Source: Clostridium sp. Marseille-Q2269 (GTDB taxonomy: Bacteria > Bacillota > Clostridia > Clostridiales > Clostridiaceae). From it: DNA of 64,000 nt. A program made the position numbers and the translations under genes. The first letter of the stretch is position 1; each line of letters starts with the position of its first letter. The stretch is taken from NCBI RefSeq assembly GCF_943736985.1, contig NZ_CALSFS010000001.1:620001-684000 (forward strand), read 5' to 3'. Under the pieces are notes generated by a model, which saw nothing but the letters and a program-made list of their open reading frames with translations, was not told the origin of the DNA and ran no database searches. This document shows positions 38,217 to 47,264 of this stretch, piece after piece.

Positions 38217-40130
38217 ATGATTATAGTAACTATTGAAAATATATGTAAAGGCTATGGTGAAAAAATTTTATTTAAAGATGTTTCTTTTACCATAAGCCAT
38301 GAAGATAAAATAGGATTAATAGGAGTTAATGGTACAGGTAAATCTTCACTTTTAAAAATTGTGGTAGGTGAAGATAGCCCTGATAATGGAAATATTACTA
38401 TTCCAAAGGGAGCTACTATTGAATATCTAGATCAAAATCCTGATTTAGATAATAACGCTACCATAATGGAACAAGTATTTAAAGGTAACTCTAATATAAT
38501 GACTGTAATAGGTGAATATGAAAAAACTTTAGATTTAATTTCTAAGGATCCAGATGATAAAATTCTCCAAAATCACTTATTAACATTAACTAGTGAAATG
38601 GATTCTTTAGATGCTTGGGATCTTGAAAGCAAAATTAAAACCGTTCTTACTAAACTTCACATAAAAGACTTTGATAAAAAAATAAACGAACTTTCTGGTG
38701 GCCAAAAAAAACGAGTTGCTTTATGCACTGCGTTAATATCTCCTTGCGATCTACTTGTATTAGACGAACCAACAAACCATATGGATAATGAAACCATAGA
38801 TTGGCTGGAAAATTATCTGCAAACTAGAAAAGGTGCTCTTTTAATGGTAACTCATGATAGATATTTTCTAGATAGAGTTGTAAATAAAACTTTAGAACTT
38901 GATTACGGAACTATGTATACTTACAATTGTAATTATTCAGAATTTGTGGAGAAAAAAACTGAAAGAATAGCATTAGAAAATTCTTTAGAGGAAAAAAGAC
39001 AAAGCCTTTATAAAAAAGAATTGGAATGGATTAGAGCTGGAGTCCAAGCAAGAAGTACAAAACAAAAAGCAAGAATAAAAAGATTTGAGGAACTTAGTGA
39101 AACTAGCTATAACCATAATAGTGATGATATAGATATATCTGTAGCTCATTCAAGATTAGGGAAAAAAATAATTAATATAGAAAATCTAAGTAAGAAATTT
39201 GAAAATAAAGTTTTAATAAAAGATTTTAGTTATATTCTACTTAGAAATGATCGTATTGGTATAGTAGGTGATAATGGTATTGGCAAATCCACCCTTTTGA
39301 ATATTATCACAAATAAGATAAACCAAGATGTGGGCTCCATTGATATAGGATCTACAGTAAATATTGCATATTTCTCACAACATTCAGAAGATATGAACCC
39401 AAATTTAAGAGCTATAGAATATATAAGAGAAACAGCAGAGTTTATAACCACAGCAGATGGTAGTAAAATAAGTGCCTCTCAAATGATGGAAAGATTCCTT
39501 TTTACAGATGATATGCAATGGTGCTATATTTCAAAATTATCTGGTGGTGAGAAAAGAAGACTTTACCTTTTAAAGATTTTAATGACAGCACCAAATGTAC
39601 TTATACTAGATGAACCAACTAATGATTTAGATATAGACACATTAAAAGTTCTAGAAAACTATATCGATGAATTCAATGGTCCTGTAATATCAGTATCTCA
39701 CGATAGATATTTTTTAGATAGAACTTGTAATAAAATATTTCACTTTCAAGGCAATGGACAAATTTCTAAATATATTGGAAACTACTCTGATTTTATAGAT
39801 AATAAAAAAGAAATGGAAAATATATGTTTAAAAGAAGCAAAATCAAACAGAATTTCAAAGGAAAATAACAACCAAAAGGAAAAATCCCCAAAATTAAAGT
39901 TCTCTTATAAAGAAAAATTGGAATATGAAAATATAGACAAAGATATAGGAAAACTAGAAGAAAAATTATCTAAATTGGAAGAAGAAGTGGAAGCAAATGC
40001 CTCTGACTTCATGAAACTTGAAGATCTATTAAAAGCGAAAGATAAAGTTGAGGAAGACCTATTATTTAAAATGGAAAGACAAGAATACCTAGAAAATCTA
40101 GCACAGGAAATAGAGAAAAATAAAAAATAA
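38217..40130 (+). CDS. ABC-F family ATPase
   Basis: A 637-residue soluble protein with two ABC domains and no membrane helices, the ABC-F type that acts on the ribosome. Domain 1: Walker A GVNGTGKSS, signature LSGGQKKR, Walker B VLDEPTNHMD. Domain 2: GDNGIGKST, LSGGEKRR, ILDEPTNDLD. The interdomain linker (about 245-300) and a C-terminal coiled coil (about 560-637, KEKLEYENIDKDIGKLEEKL) resemble Uup. It probably rescues or tunes translating ribosomes, or confers antibiotic tolerance. I start at 38217, 8 nt after AAAGGA; an upstream ATG overlaps that site. Confidence 0.92.
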   Translation: MIIVTIENICKGYGEKILFKDVSFTISHEDKIGLIGVNGTGKSSLLKIVVGEDSPDNGNITIPKGATIEYLDQNPDLDNNATIMEQVFKGNSNIMTVIGEYEKTLDLISKDPDDKILQNHLLTLTSEMDSLDAWDLESKIKTVLTKLHIKDFDKKINELSGGQKKRVALCTALISPCDLLVLDEPTNHMDNETIDWLENYLQTRKGALLMVTHDRYFLDRVVNKTLELDYGTMYTYNCNYSEFVEKKTERIALENSLEEKRQSLYKKELEWIRAGVQARSTKQKARIKRFEELSETSYNHNSDDIDISVAHSRLGKKIINIENLSKKFENKVLIKDFSYILLRNDRIGIVGDNGIGKSTLLNIITNKINQDVGSIDIGSTVNIAYFSQHSEDMNPNLRAIEYIRETAEFITTADGSKISASQMMERFLFTDDMQWCYISKLSGGEKRRLYLLKILMTAPNVLILDEPTNDLDIDTLKVLENYIDEFNGPVISVSHDRYFLDRTCNKIFHFQGNGQISKYIGNYSDFIDNKKEMENICLKEAKSNRISKENNNQKEKSPKLKFSYKEKLEYENIDKDIGKLEEKLSKLEEEVEANASDFMKLEDLLKAKDKVEEDLLFKMERQEYLENLAQEIEKNKK

Positions 40131-40144
40131 TATAAGAAAATTAC

Positions 40145-40227
40145 GTACTTTACAATATGAATTTCAATATAGTACATTTGCTTCAATAATTGCACCTATT
40201 TTATTAAAATTCATATTTATAATGTAC
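40145..40227. repeat. Imperfect 83-bp palindromic element
   Basis: Arms 40145-40164 and 40207-40227 are near-complementary (AATATGAATTT with AAATTCATATTT at the inner end, GTAC at the outer ends) around about 42 nt. There is no T run, so it may be a small palindromic repeat and not a terminator. It lies between the ABC-F and MBL genes. Confidence 0.4.
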
Positions 40228-40291
40228 ACACTAGAACCTTAATGTCATATTATCTATAATTATATATTTATTATGAAAAGAGGGAAAGAAT

Positions 40292-41098
40292 ATGAAACTA
40301 AAAGTTTTAGTAGATAACAATACTTATATTGACCAATACTACTTAGGCGAACCAGCTGTTTCATACTATATAGAAGATGGTGATACTAAATTATTATTTG
40401 ATGTAGGATATTCTGATCTATTTATTAAGAATTCTGCTGCACTGGGTATTGATATAGAAACTATAGGTACCATTGTTATTTCTCACGGACATGATGATCA
40501 TACAAGAGGATTAAAATATTATTTTGAAAAGAATTGGGGAAATGATATTTATATTATTGCTCATCCAGATGCATTTAATGAAAAGATCATCGGAAATTTA
40601 AAAATTTGCTCTCCTATTTTAAAACATGAGTTAAAAGAAAAAAGCAACCTAATTCTTTCTAAAGATCCAATAAAAGTTAGTGAAAATATAACTTTTTTAG
40701 GAGAAATACCAACATCAAATAATTTTGAAGACATAAAACCTATGGGAAAGCAGATAATTGATGAAATTCTGGTAGATGATCATATAAAAGATGATACAGC
40801 ACTTGCATATAAAAATGATAATGGTATTTATGTTATTACTGGATGTTCTCATAGAGGAATATGCAATATAATAGAATATTCCAAAAAAGTATGCAATGAC
40901 AATAGAGTATTAGGAGTTATAGGAGGATTTCATTTGTTTAATGTAAACAACCAAGTTATTAAAACTATAGATTATTTTAATAAAAATAGCATAAAAGAAC
41001 TATATCCTTGTCATTGCACTTCATTCTCCGTCAGAGCAGAAATGCACAAAACTTTACCTGTAAAGGAAGTTGGAGTAGGCTTAGAACTAAATTGGTAA
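40292..41098 (+). CDS. MBL-fold metallohydrolase, dihydropterin-phosphate synthase-like
   Basis: A 268-residue metallo-beta-lactamase-fold protein. The metal site shows SHGHDDH (His65, His67, Asp69, His70), GCSHRG near residue 188 and GGFHLF near 220, with PCHCT towards the end. This pattern fits the group annotated as 7,8-dihydropterin-6-methyl-4-(beta-D-ribofuranosyl)-aminobenzene-5'-phosphate synthase-like. No pterin genes are nearby, so the substrate is unknown. The ribosome site GAGGG precedes the ATG. Confidence 0.85.
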   Translation: MKLKVLVDNNTYIDQYYLGEPAVSYYIEDGDTKLLFDVGYSDLFIKNSAALGIDIETIGTIVISHGHDDHTRGLKYYFEKNWGNDIYIIAHPDAFNEKIIGNLKICSPILKHELKEKSNLILSKDPIKVSENITFLGEIPTSNNFEDIKPMGKQIIDEILVDDHIKDDTALAYKNDNGIYVITGCSHRGICNIIEYSKKVCNDNRVLGVIGGFHLFNVNNQVIKTIDYFNKNSIKELYPCHCTSFSVRAEMHKTLPVKEVGVGLELNW

Positions 41099-41195
41099 TG
41101 TATGTTTATTAAAACTATTAAGTAGTTAATTTACTTTAAATATTTTGATAAAAACTATAAGGAAATTACGACTTAACACCTTTTAAAGCATAAAA

Positions 41196-41417
41196 ATTAA
41201 AACAGGGAATACTTTTAGTCAATAGATGGCTATAAAAATAAAGAATACTAATATTTGTATCTTAAGATTTAAGCTAACGGCCTAATGCCACGTCCTGTGG
41301 CAACTAGTCCTAAGTAAACGTCCTGTTTACTTTACTCTTAAATCTTAGTTTACAAATAAAGTATTATAATTATTTTTCTAGATATCTATTTTTCCTAAAA
41401 GTATTCCTTGTTTTAAT
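41196..41417. repeat. 222-bp nested palindromic element with ACAGGACGT hairpin loops
   Basis: Terminal inverted repeats of 23 bp (41196-41218 and 41395-41417) agree at 22 positions. Inside, a second pairing (41263-41273 with 41337-41347, 11 bp) encloses two small hairpins, 41286-41302 and 41312-41332, each with the loop GTCCT on the plus strand, that is AGGAC on the minus strand. The whole could fold into one branched cruciform or RNA. No ORF is present. It resembles a MITE-like element; as a minus-strand RNA it would display five GGA motifs. The rest of 41099-41954 also holds no gene. Confidence 0.65.
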
Positions 41418-41729
41418 CCATTTAAAGACTGTTATATAAATATTTTAAATTTAAATATAAAACAATTGGCGTAGTCAGGAAATTGATCATACGAATTTTT
41501 ATTGCTAACGCATAAATATTTAGTATAGAAATTAACATATGTAAATTTTATGAATGATATACTTACTCCCCATGCTACGCATGAATTTTCTAACTAAAAT
41601 TTTTTTAAAGCCCTTTCTTTTAATGAAAAAATGATTACAGATTTTACGTAAAAATCATCTTTTAGTACTTCCTCTTACATAGAAAATTACGTTTAAATAG
41701 TTTAATATCTTCCTTTAGGTTAAAAAATT

Positions 41730-41909
41730 GGGATATGTGGTGCAAAAGGCATTGGAAAAAGCTTTAGAATTTCTTATTTATTTTTTTAAAGGATATGTGT
41801 CCAAAATATATGTTTGAGCCTTAGCGAGTTTGTATTTTGTAGCATATATCTTAAAAATTTAAATTAGAACTTCTTAGTGAATTGACCTGCCTTTTAAGCC
41901 ACATATCCC
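41730..41909. repeat. 180-bp palindromic element with 22-bp terminal inverted repeats
   Basis: GGGATATGTGG-N3-AAAAGGCA (41730-41751) is complementary to 41888-41909 apart from three central positions, and the ends are flanked by A and T runs. An inner hairpin around 41801-41839 (CAAAATA with TATTTTG) encloses GAGCCTTAGCGAG. Non-coding. It is unrelated in sequence to the element at 41196-41417 but built the same way, suggesting MITE-type or structured RNA elements side by side. Confidence 0.6.
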
Positions 41910-41954
41910 TTTTTTAATATAATGGTTGTAATCTTAGTTTATGTCGCAATTTTC

Positions 41955-42539
41955 TTATTTTATGCCTTCTTCTAAATATGTTCTCATTCTAGTAATCCAT
42001 AAATTATAATATTTAGAATCTTCTTTTTTAACCTGATGTAAAAACTCATCTAATACTTTTATCTTATTTAAACCTTTCATCAGATGTCTTGGGTATACAA
42101 CGGTTTTAGAATAATTATTCTTAGGATCTATTATTCTTAACTTACATTTTTTATCCACATATATATCTTTACACCTTATATCCAATTTCTTAAACTTTAA
42201 TCTTTCAAATTCTTTTATAAGTTTAACTATATTATGAGTTAATTTTTTATTAAGACCATTACGTTTTATATAGTGATCCAATCTTTCTCCCCTTATGTAC
42301 TCCCTTAATATGAAGTAATCCCCGTAATCATATATTCTTGGAAAATACTTGCTACTATTAGTTTTTTCTAATATTTCTCTTTCTTTTTTACATACCTTTT
42401 TTTCTTTAAAGATTTTTATTGCTTTTTTATCTGGCAATAAATATACTATGCCATTATGCCCCCGTCCTAGAAATTGACCTTTCCTAATCAATTTCTCTGC
42501 TTTATCACTCAGATCTATATAATACTCTTGTTTATCCAT
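41955..42539 (-). CDS. Small protein kinase-like protein
   Basis: A 194-residue protein with the N-lobe of a protein kinase: glycine-rich loop GRGHNG (25-30), then AIKIFK with Lys42. The C-lobe is short: LDIRCKDIYV (about 119-128) in place of the HRD loop and IIDPKN (137-141) in place of DFG. Related short kinases are annotated serine/threonine kinases in Bacillus and Clostridium. With the altered catalytic loop it may be a weak kinase or a pseudokinase. It is monocistronic, 3' end close to the palindromic elements. Confidence 0.7.
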   Translation of the reverse strand: MDKQEYYIDLSDKAEKLIRKGQFLGRGHNGIVYLLPDKKAIKIFKEKKVCKKEREILEKTNSSKYFPRIYDYGDYFILREYIRGERLDHYIKRNGLNKKLTHNIVKLIKEFERLKFKKLDIRCKDIYVDKKCKLRIIDPKNNYSKTVVYPRHLMKGLNKIKVLDEFLHQVKKEDSKYYNLWITRMRTYLEEGIK

Positions 42540-42618
42540 AGCTCCCTCTTATATATTAATCTCTTTATAGCTATTATATGAGTAGAAAGTAAAATAGTGA
42601 TAAAACACTATTAAGGTT

Positions 42619-43578
42619 CTATTTATCTAGTTCCCTTTTAAAATCATTTTTAATAGTTATAAATTGTTCTATATCATTTAGGAATTGAAAGAGTAATGCT
42701 CTATTTTCAAACTCTTCTCTTGTTCGTGGTAAATCCATCTTTCTAAAGTTTTCTTTTAGAACCTCTAAATCTAAAAGTAACTCGTATCCAGTATTTTTTT
42801 CATGTAATGATTCTCCTACTTTTCTTGTGAAGTCAGATATCATTTCTGTCTGTTCATAAGTCATAAAAAATTTATTAAAGTGTTCCCTCATTCTTTTTAA
42901 AGTTTCAAACTGTTGTATTCTCATTTCCATATAAGCTACATAATAGCTTACATCTAAAAGAAAATAGTTATTCAAATTAATATATGCTCTCTTTTTTGCC
43001 TTTAAAAGCCTATCTCCTAAACTATTAAATAATTTGTCTTCTTTAAGTGAAACAGACAGTTCCCTTAATGCTATTGACATATGGATAAGTATTTCTTTCA
43101 TTTTTTCTTCTATATAAATTTGATCTTCTCCTATTTCTCTTTCTATGCTTGGCATATATAAATTAAATAACAATGCCACTCCTGCTCCTACAACTATTAA
43201 TGAAATCTCATTTAAAATTAAATCTACACCTACATATTTTTCTACCAATATATGTGTTACCAATACAGAATTTACCACAATTCCTTCTTGCAAATTAAAT
43301 TTAACTGCTAATGGTATAAATATTAGTAAAAATACTCCAAAAACTACTGCATTATGTCCCAGTATAGCAAATAAAATAGAAGATATAACTAAGGCCAATA
43401 AACAAGCTATAACTCTTTGAACAGCTATCTGAAATGATTTCCTTTTGGTATTTTGAATACTTAAAATAGTTATTATTCCTGCAGCTACTGAATACTTTAG
43501 TCCCAAAACGTCTGCAATGATCATAGCAAATGTAGCACCAACTGCTGTTTTTAATGTTCTATACCCTATAAATTTCAT
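42619..43578 (-). CDS. Aromatic acid exporter family protein (ArAE_1)
   Basis: A 319-residue membrane protein: six hydrophobic helices in the first 150 residues (starting KTAVGATFAMIIADVLG) and a cytosolic helical C-terminal half of the ArAE_1_C type. The family is related to FusC/AaeB-like exporters of aromatic carboxylates; direct function in Firmicutes is unproven. It lies 79 bp upstream of the kinase-like gene on the same strand, possibly cotranscribed. Confidence 0.85.
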   Translation of the reverse strand: MKFIGYRTLKTAVGATFAMIIADVLGLKYSVAAGIITILSIQNTKRKSFQIAVQRVIACLLALVISSILFAILGHNAVVFGVFLLIFIPLAVKFNLQEGIVVNSVLVTHILVEKYVGVDLILNEISLIVVGAGVALLFNLYMPSIEREIGEDQIYIEEKMKEILIHMSIALRELSVSLKEDKLFNSLGDRLLKAKKRAYINLNNYFLLDVSYYVAYMEMRIQQFETLKRMREHFNKFFMTYEQTEMISDFTRKVGESLHEKNTGYELLLDLEVLKENFRKMDLPRTREEFENRALLFQFLNDIEQFITIKNDFKRELDK

Positions 43579-43694
43579 ATTTTCTCCTTTTGTTTAATTG
43601 CTTATTATTCGTTTGATAACAAATATCATTTATCCTATTATATTACAAATATATAGATTTAAAAACAAAAATTTTAATACTATACAATAAAAAT

Positions 43695-43733
43695 TTCTAA
43701 GCCCTCACTCTTAAATATAGTGAAGGCTTAGAA
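43695..43733 (-). terminator. Terminator of the YyaL-like gene
   Basis: TTCTAAGCCCTCACT (43695-43709) pairs with 43719-43733 apart from two central positions; AATTTTTATT follows on the minus strand. Confidence 0.65.
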
Positions 43734-43747
43734 TAATCATTTAATAT

Positions 43748-45787
43748 TTAATCAGATAATATTGATTTAAATTTTTCTAAATCTGTTATGGGCTCTATAC
43801 ATGCATAATTTTCACATACATATGCTGTTATTTTATCTTCTATAGGAGTTTTTTCCTTAATGTTTTTATTTATCTTTTCTATTTTATCACTTTTACCATT
43901 TAAAGTTAATGTTGAAAAAGGCATATATTTATTCTTTATTTCATCTACAAATTTATAAAACTCTTCATCCTTCTCTTTATATGCTATTGTTATTTCTTTT
44001 ACAGGGATAATGTTATACATATAAGCCATTACAGAAAACAAATGATACATTGGCTCATTTTTTATATTCGCTCCAAAAACCTTAAATTGCTTATCTACTA
44101 AATCTTTATATTTATAATTTCCTGTAATATAATAAAGTAAACTTAAAGCTAATGAGGCAACAGCATTCCCTGATGGCATAGCTCCATCATAAATTTCCTT
44201 TGGTCTTACTATAAGTTCCTCACTATTTTTACTATATAAATAGAATCCTCCATTTTCTTTATCCCAAAATAGATTTATCATCTTGTCAGCAACTTCTATA
44301 GATTTTTCTAAATAATATACATCAAAACTTGTCTCATACAACTCTATAAGTGCCCATAAGAAGAAAGCGTAATCATCTATGAAACCCTCATTACCTCTTT
44401 CTCCTTCTCTTATTCTAGCATATATTGTACCATTTCTATCCATTAAATTATCAATTATATATTTTGCTGATTTCTTTGCAATATTAATATAATTGTTATT
44501 TCTAAAACTTCTACCTGCCTTAGCAAAGGCTATTATCATCAACGCATTCCATGAAGTTAGTATCTTATCATCTTTATAAGGATGTATTCTTTTTTCTCTA
44601 TATTCAAATAATTTTTCTCTCATTTTTTCTAATATATCTTTGTTACTATGAACACATTTTAAATTTGTTTCTATAAGATTAGCTATATTTTTATTTTCAA
44701 AATTTCCTTTAGAAGTTATACCATATGTGCTACAATACATTTCTCCATCTTCTTTTCCTAGGATATCTATTATCTCTTTTTTATCCCACAAATAAAACTT
44801 ACCTTCTACTCCCTCAGAATCCGCATCCTCTGCAGAATAAAAGCCACCTTCTTTAGAAGTCATAACTGTTTCTATATATGTTAATATGTTTTCTGTAATA
44901 TTCTTATATAATGTATTTTTTGTAAGTTCATAAGCTTCTGTATAAGCCATAGCTAAGATAGCATTATCATACAGCATCTTTTCAAAATGAGGCACAAGCC
45001 ATTTAATATCTGTAGAATACCTTGAAAATCCAAAACCTACATGATCAAAAATCCCACCCTTATACATACTTATCAAAGTTTTATTTATAACATCTAGTAC
45101 CTTTTCATCCTTTTTTATATGATAATATCTTAATAAGAACAGTATGTAGTGGGCTGTTGGGAATTTAGGACTATTGCCAAACCCACCATATTCATATTCA
45201 AAATTATCTAAAAGCCTATCTTTGGCCTTGTCAATAACATGTTCTTCAAGATCATCTTCTCTATAATTATTTTTAAATCCCTCCATTTGTTCTAAGATCA
45301 TATTGCTAGATTCTAATATCTTATTTTTATCTTTCTTCCAAAGATTACTTATAGATTTTAAAACATCTATAATACCAGGCATATTATATTTTGACCATTT
45401 AGGGAAGTATGTTCCTGCAAAAAAAGGATTTTTATCTGGAGTCATAATTATAGTTAAAGGCCATCCACCACTACCTGTATATGCCTGACAAAAACTCATA
45501 TATATATTATCTATATCTGGTCTTTCTTCTCTATCTACCTTTATAGAAATAAAATTATCATTTAATATTTCTGCTACCTCTTTATCCTCAAAAGATTCTC
45601 TCTCCATAACGTGGCACCAATGACAGGTAGAATATCCTATACTTAAAAATACAGGTTTATCTTCTCTCTTAGCCTTTTTAAATGCTTCTTCTCCCCAAGG
45701 GTACCAATCCACTGGATTATGTGCATGCTGTAATAGATATGGAGATTTTTCATTTATTAATTTATTGGTTGTACTTGTTATGTTCAT
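43748..45787 (-). CDS. YyaL/DUF255 thioredoxin-domain protein
   Basis: A 679-residue protein of the YyaL/SPATA20 family. An N-terminal DUF255 thioredoxin-like domain carries CHWC (Cys55, Cys58) in [16 protein letters not shown], followed by [10 protein letters not shown] and SGGWPL. The remainder (about 180-679) is an alpha/alpha six-hairpin barrel like N-acylglucosamine 2-epimerases ([24 protein letters not shown]). The role is unknown; redox or sugar-modifying activity is suggested by the fold. Full length and intact. It is monocistronic. Confidence 0.9.
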   Translation of the reverse strand: MNITSTTNKLINEKSPYLLQHAHNPVDWYPWGEEAFKKAKREDKPVFLSIGYSTCHWCHVMERESFEDKEVAEILNDNFISIKVDREERPDIDNIYMSFCQAYTGSGGWPLTIIMTPDKNPFFAGTYFPKWSKYNMPGIIDVLKSISNLWKKDKNKILESSNMILEQMEGFKNNYREDDLEEHVIDKAKDRLLDNFEYEYGGFGNSPKFPTAHYILFLLRYYHIKKDEKVLDVINKTLISMYKGGIFDHVGFGFSRYSTDIKWLVPHFEKMLYDNAILAMAYTEAYELTKNTLYKNITENILTYIETVMTSKEGGFYSAEDADSEGVEGKFYLWDKKEIIDILGKEDGEMYCSTYGITSKGNFENKNIANLIETNLKCVHSNKDILEKMREKLFEYREKRIHPYKDDKILTSWNALMIIAFAKAGRSFRNNNYINIAKKSAKYIIDNLMDRNGTIYARIREGERGNEGFIDDYAFFLWALIELYETSFDVYYLEKSIEVADKMINLFWDKENGGFYLYSKNSEELIVRPKEIYDGAMPSGNAVASLALSLLYYITGNYKYKDLVDKQFKVFGANIKNEPMYHLFSVMAYMYNIIPVKEITIAYKEKDEEFYKFVDEIKNKYMPFSTLTLNGKSDKIEKINKNIKEKTPIEDKITAYVCENYACIEPITDLEKFKSILSD

Positions 45788-46042
45788 AAAAACACCTCCT
45801 TAAAATCTGTTATTAAATTTATTATACCCAGTAAAATTACTTTAAATTCCTTAAAAACAAAAGAACAATAATGATAGATTCAGATAAAAACAGTTAGTAC
45901 AGTATTTCCAATAAATCGTCATTATAATCATGTATAAAACTGTTATATAACTCCGGAAAATCTGTTTATTAAAAGTTACTTTCGTTATTTAAAGTATGAA
46001 GAAATTGTAGTAGTGATTGTATTGACTTTACTATTAAACATG
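45788..46042. other. Gene-free spacer
   Basis: No ORF with a ribosome site is seen. AT-rich sequence with scattered promoter-like hexamers upstream of the YyaL-like gene. Confidence 0.4.
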
Positions 46043-46081
46043 AAAAAGATGACTTCTACTTAATATAGAAATCATCTTTTT
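46043..46081. terminator. Hairpin terminator upstream of the gene graveyard
   Basis: AAAAAGATGACTTCTA (46043-46058) pairs with 46066-46081 with one mismatch; A and T runs at the ends make it usable in both directions. The flavocytochrome remnant ends just beyond it. Confidence 0.6.
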
Positions 46082-46111
46082 AATATTTAATACTACTTTA
46101 AAATTAATTTA

Positions 46112-46169
46112 TAGAAAGTATACTCATATATTAGCTATAATAGAAAGTATACTCATATATTAGCTATAA
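46112..46169. repeat. Perfect tandem duplication of 29 bp
   Basis: Two identical head-to-tail copies of a 29-bp unit (TAGAAAGTATACTC...GCTATAA) at 46112-46140 and 46141-46169. A shorter related sequence, AAAGAAAGTATACTATATTA, recurs near 46740. Non-coding. Confidence 0.9.
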
Positions 46170-46205
46170 ATGTACTCTACTATATAATTAATAGATATCT
46201 TATAT

Positions 46206-46400
46206 TTATTTTTGTAATGTTCTTGTTGCATTTTCGCCAGCGATTCTACCAAATGTTGTAATATCAGCTACAGCATTTCCACCAAGTCTATTTGCTCCGT
46301 GAACTCCCCCTATAACTTCTCCAGCAGCATATAATCCATCTATTACTTTTTCAGATTCATTTATTACTTGAGCATTTGTGTTAATTTTTACTCCACCCAT
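46206..46400 (-). pseudogene. C-terminal remnant of a flavocytochrome c / fumarate reductase flavoprotein
   Basis: About 64 codons match the end of the FAD-binding domain: [32 protein letters not shown], then [17 protein letters not shown] and a proper stop. The preceding codons do not resemble the family and read instead into an unrelated gene on the other strand, so roughly the first 85-90 percent of the gene is missing. The break near 46400 looks like a deletion or rearrangement junction. It is not expected to be functional. Confidence 0.8.
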
Positions 46401-46769
46401 TAGAAATAATAGATTAATGTCCTTAATTAAAGACTGCATTAAAAATAATAATATACTAAAAGTCAATGGATCCAATAATTATTTAAATCTATTATCTGCT
46501 GAATTTATATCTAAAGTCATGTTAAAATCAGCTGAAAATATTCATATCTTTCCTAAAAAAGAAGTTATTAATTTAACATCCTTAAAAAAGATTAAATTAA
46601 TAGATTTACTATATACTATTAATTCTAAATATAATTTCAAATATAAATTGATAAAAAAAACACTATTGTTAAATATTTCCCTTCTAATTATAAACTTAAA
46701 TACTATTTGAAAAAGTTAAAATTACCTGAACAAAATCCTAAAGAAAGTATACTATATTATTTTTCTTAG
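46401..46769 (+). pseudogene. Remnant of an SDR/epimerase-like gene with a frameshift
   Basis: From the junction the plus strand reads [20 protein letters not shown] then [20 protein letters not shown], resembling the C-terminal part of an NAD-dependent epimerase/dehydratase. At the A8 tract 46653-46660 the frame ends soon after, while the neighbouring frame continues sensibly (YFPSNYKLKYYLKKLKLPEQ then NPKESILYYFS and a TAG at 46767-46769). So the piece lacks its N-terminus and carries one frameshift. Family assignment is tentative. Confidence 0.5.
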
Positions 46770-46774
46770 TTATA

Positions 46775-46830
46775 AAAATAGAACTTAAACTTTAAATCTT
46801 CATTTAATAGTTTAAGTTCTATTTTTTATT
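46775..46830 (+). terminator. Terminator after the SDR-like remnant
   Basis: AAAATAGAACTTAAACT (46775-46791) pairs perfectly with 46809-46825, and TT plus ATT follow. Its survival right behind the remnant's stop suggests it was that gene's own terminator. Confidence 0.75.
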
Positions 46831-46864
46831 GTAGCATTTGCTATAAAAAGTGCATATTATGTAT

Positions 46865-46890
46865 TGAAGCTGTTAAAAGCTTCATTTTTT
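46865..46890 (+). terminator. Short terminator hairpin
   Basis: TGAAGCT-N6-AGCTTCA followed by six T residues. A 26-codon plus-strand ORF (46910-46990, MANSIGLMSIYSVV...) with AGAGGAAG before it begins just downstream and may be the surviving start of another lost gene. Confidence 0.5.
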
Positions 46891-46928
46891 ATAGAGGAAG
46901 TGATTTTATATGGCTAATAGTATTGGTC

Positions 46929-47066
46929 TTATGTCAATATATTCTGTTGTGTATAGTATCTACCGCACCTTAGTAAAGATCCACCGTTAAAATTAATATT
47001 AGGATAAAGCTTTGAAATATACACGTCAGCTTGAGGAATTTTTCTTAATTCTAATGGAAATGCCAT
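46929..47066 (-). pseudogene. N-terminal remnant of a DNRLRE-type domain protein
   Basis: An ATG at 47066 with AAAGGAG 8 nt upstream opens a 45-codon frame: MAFPLELRKIPQADVYISKL then YPNINFNGGSLLRCG. The pattern ADxYIS...PNxNF...LRxG is the start of the DNRLRE domain found in secreted or spore-surface proteins of clostridia. The match ends after GRYYTQQ, and a stop follows six codons later, so most of the gene has been deleted. The 5' ends of this remnant and of a plus-strand mini-ORF face each other across the deletion. Confidence 0.6.
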
Positions 47067-47214
47067 AAAATACACTCCTTTATTGTAATTAACACCTTGT
47101 AAATTTCATGTAAAATTATCCGCTATAAACTATAATACGTTTATAATTTATAATTTGTGATTACAATGGAAATGTATTAAAATATAAAAAATGTTGTTTA
47201 GCTCCTAACTTTAT

Positions 47215-47258
47215 TATACTTAAATAGCTAGAGATTACTCCCTAGCTATTTAAGTATA
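47215..47258. terminator. 17-bp hairpin after the SHOCT gene
   Basis: Arms 47215-47231 and 47242-47258 pair perfectly. The clearer T run (CTTTTTATTT) is on the plus strand, so orientation is uncertain. The stretch 47067-47214 holds no gene. Confidence 0.55.
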
Positions 47259-47264
47259 TGCTTT

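Noticed and set aside
41461-41600. A third palindromic element from GCGTAG and CTACGC repeats
   Set aside because: The flanking motifs occur in an order that cannot form a continuous inverted repeat.
46112-46169. CRISPR array
   Set aside because: The repeats are directly abutting with no spacer, and there are only two; no CRISPR array or cas gene was seen anywhere in the window.
46378-46710. An intact 110-aa protein on the plus strand
   Set aside because: Its first codons belong to the antisense flavocytochrome remnant, and family-like sequence continues in another frame after an A8 run, so it is better seen as part of a pseudogene.
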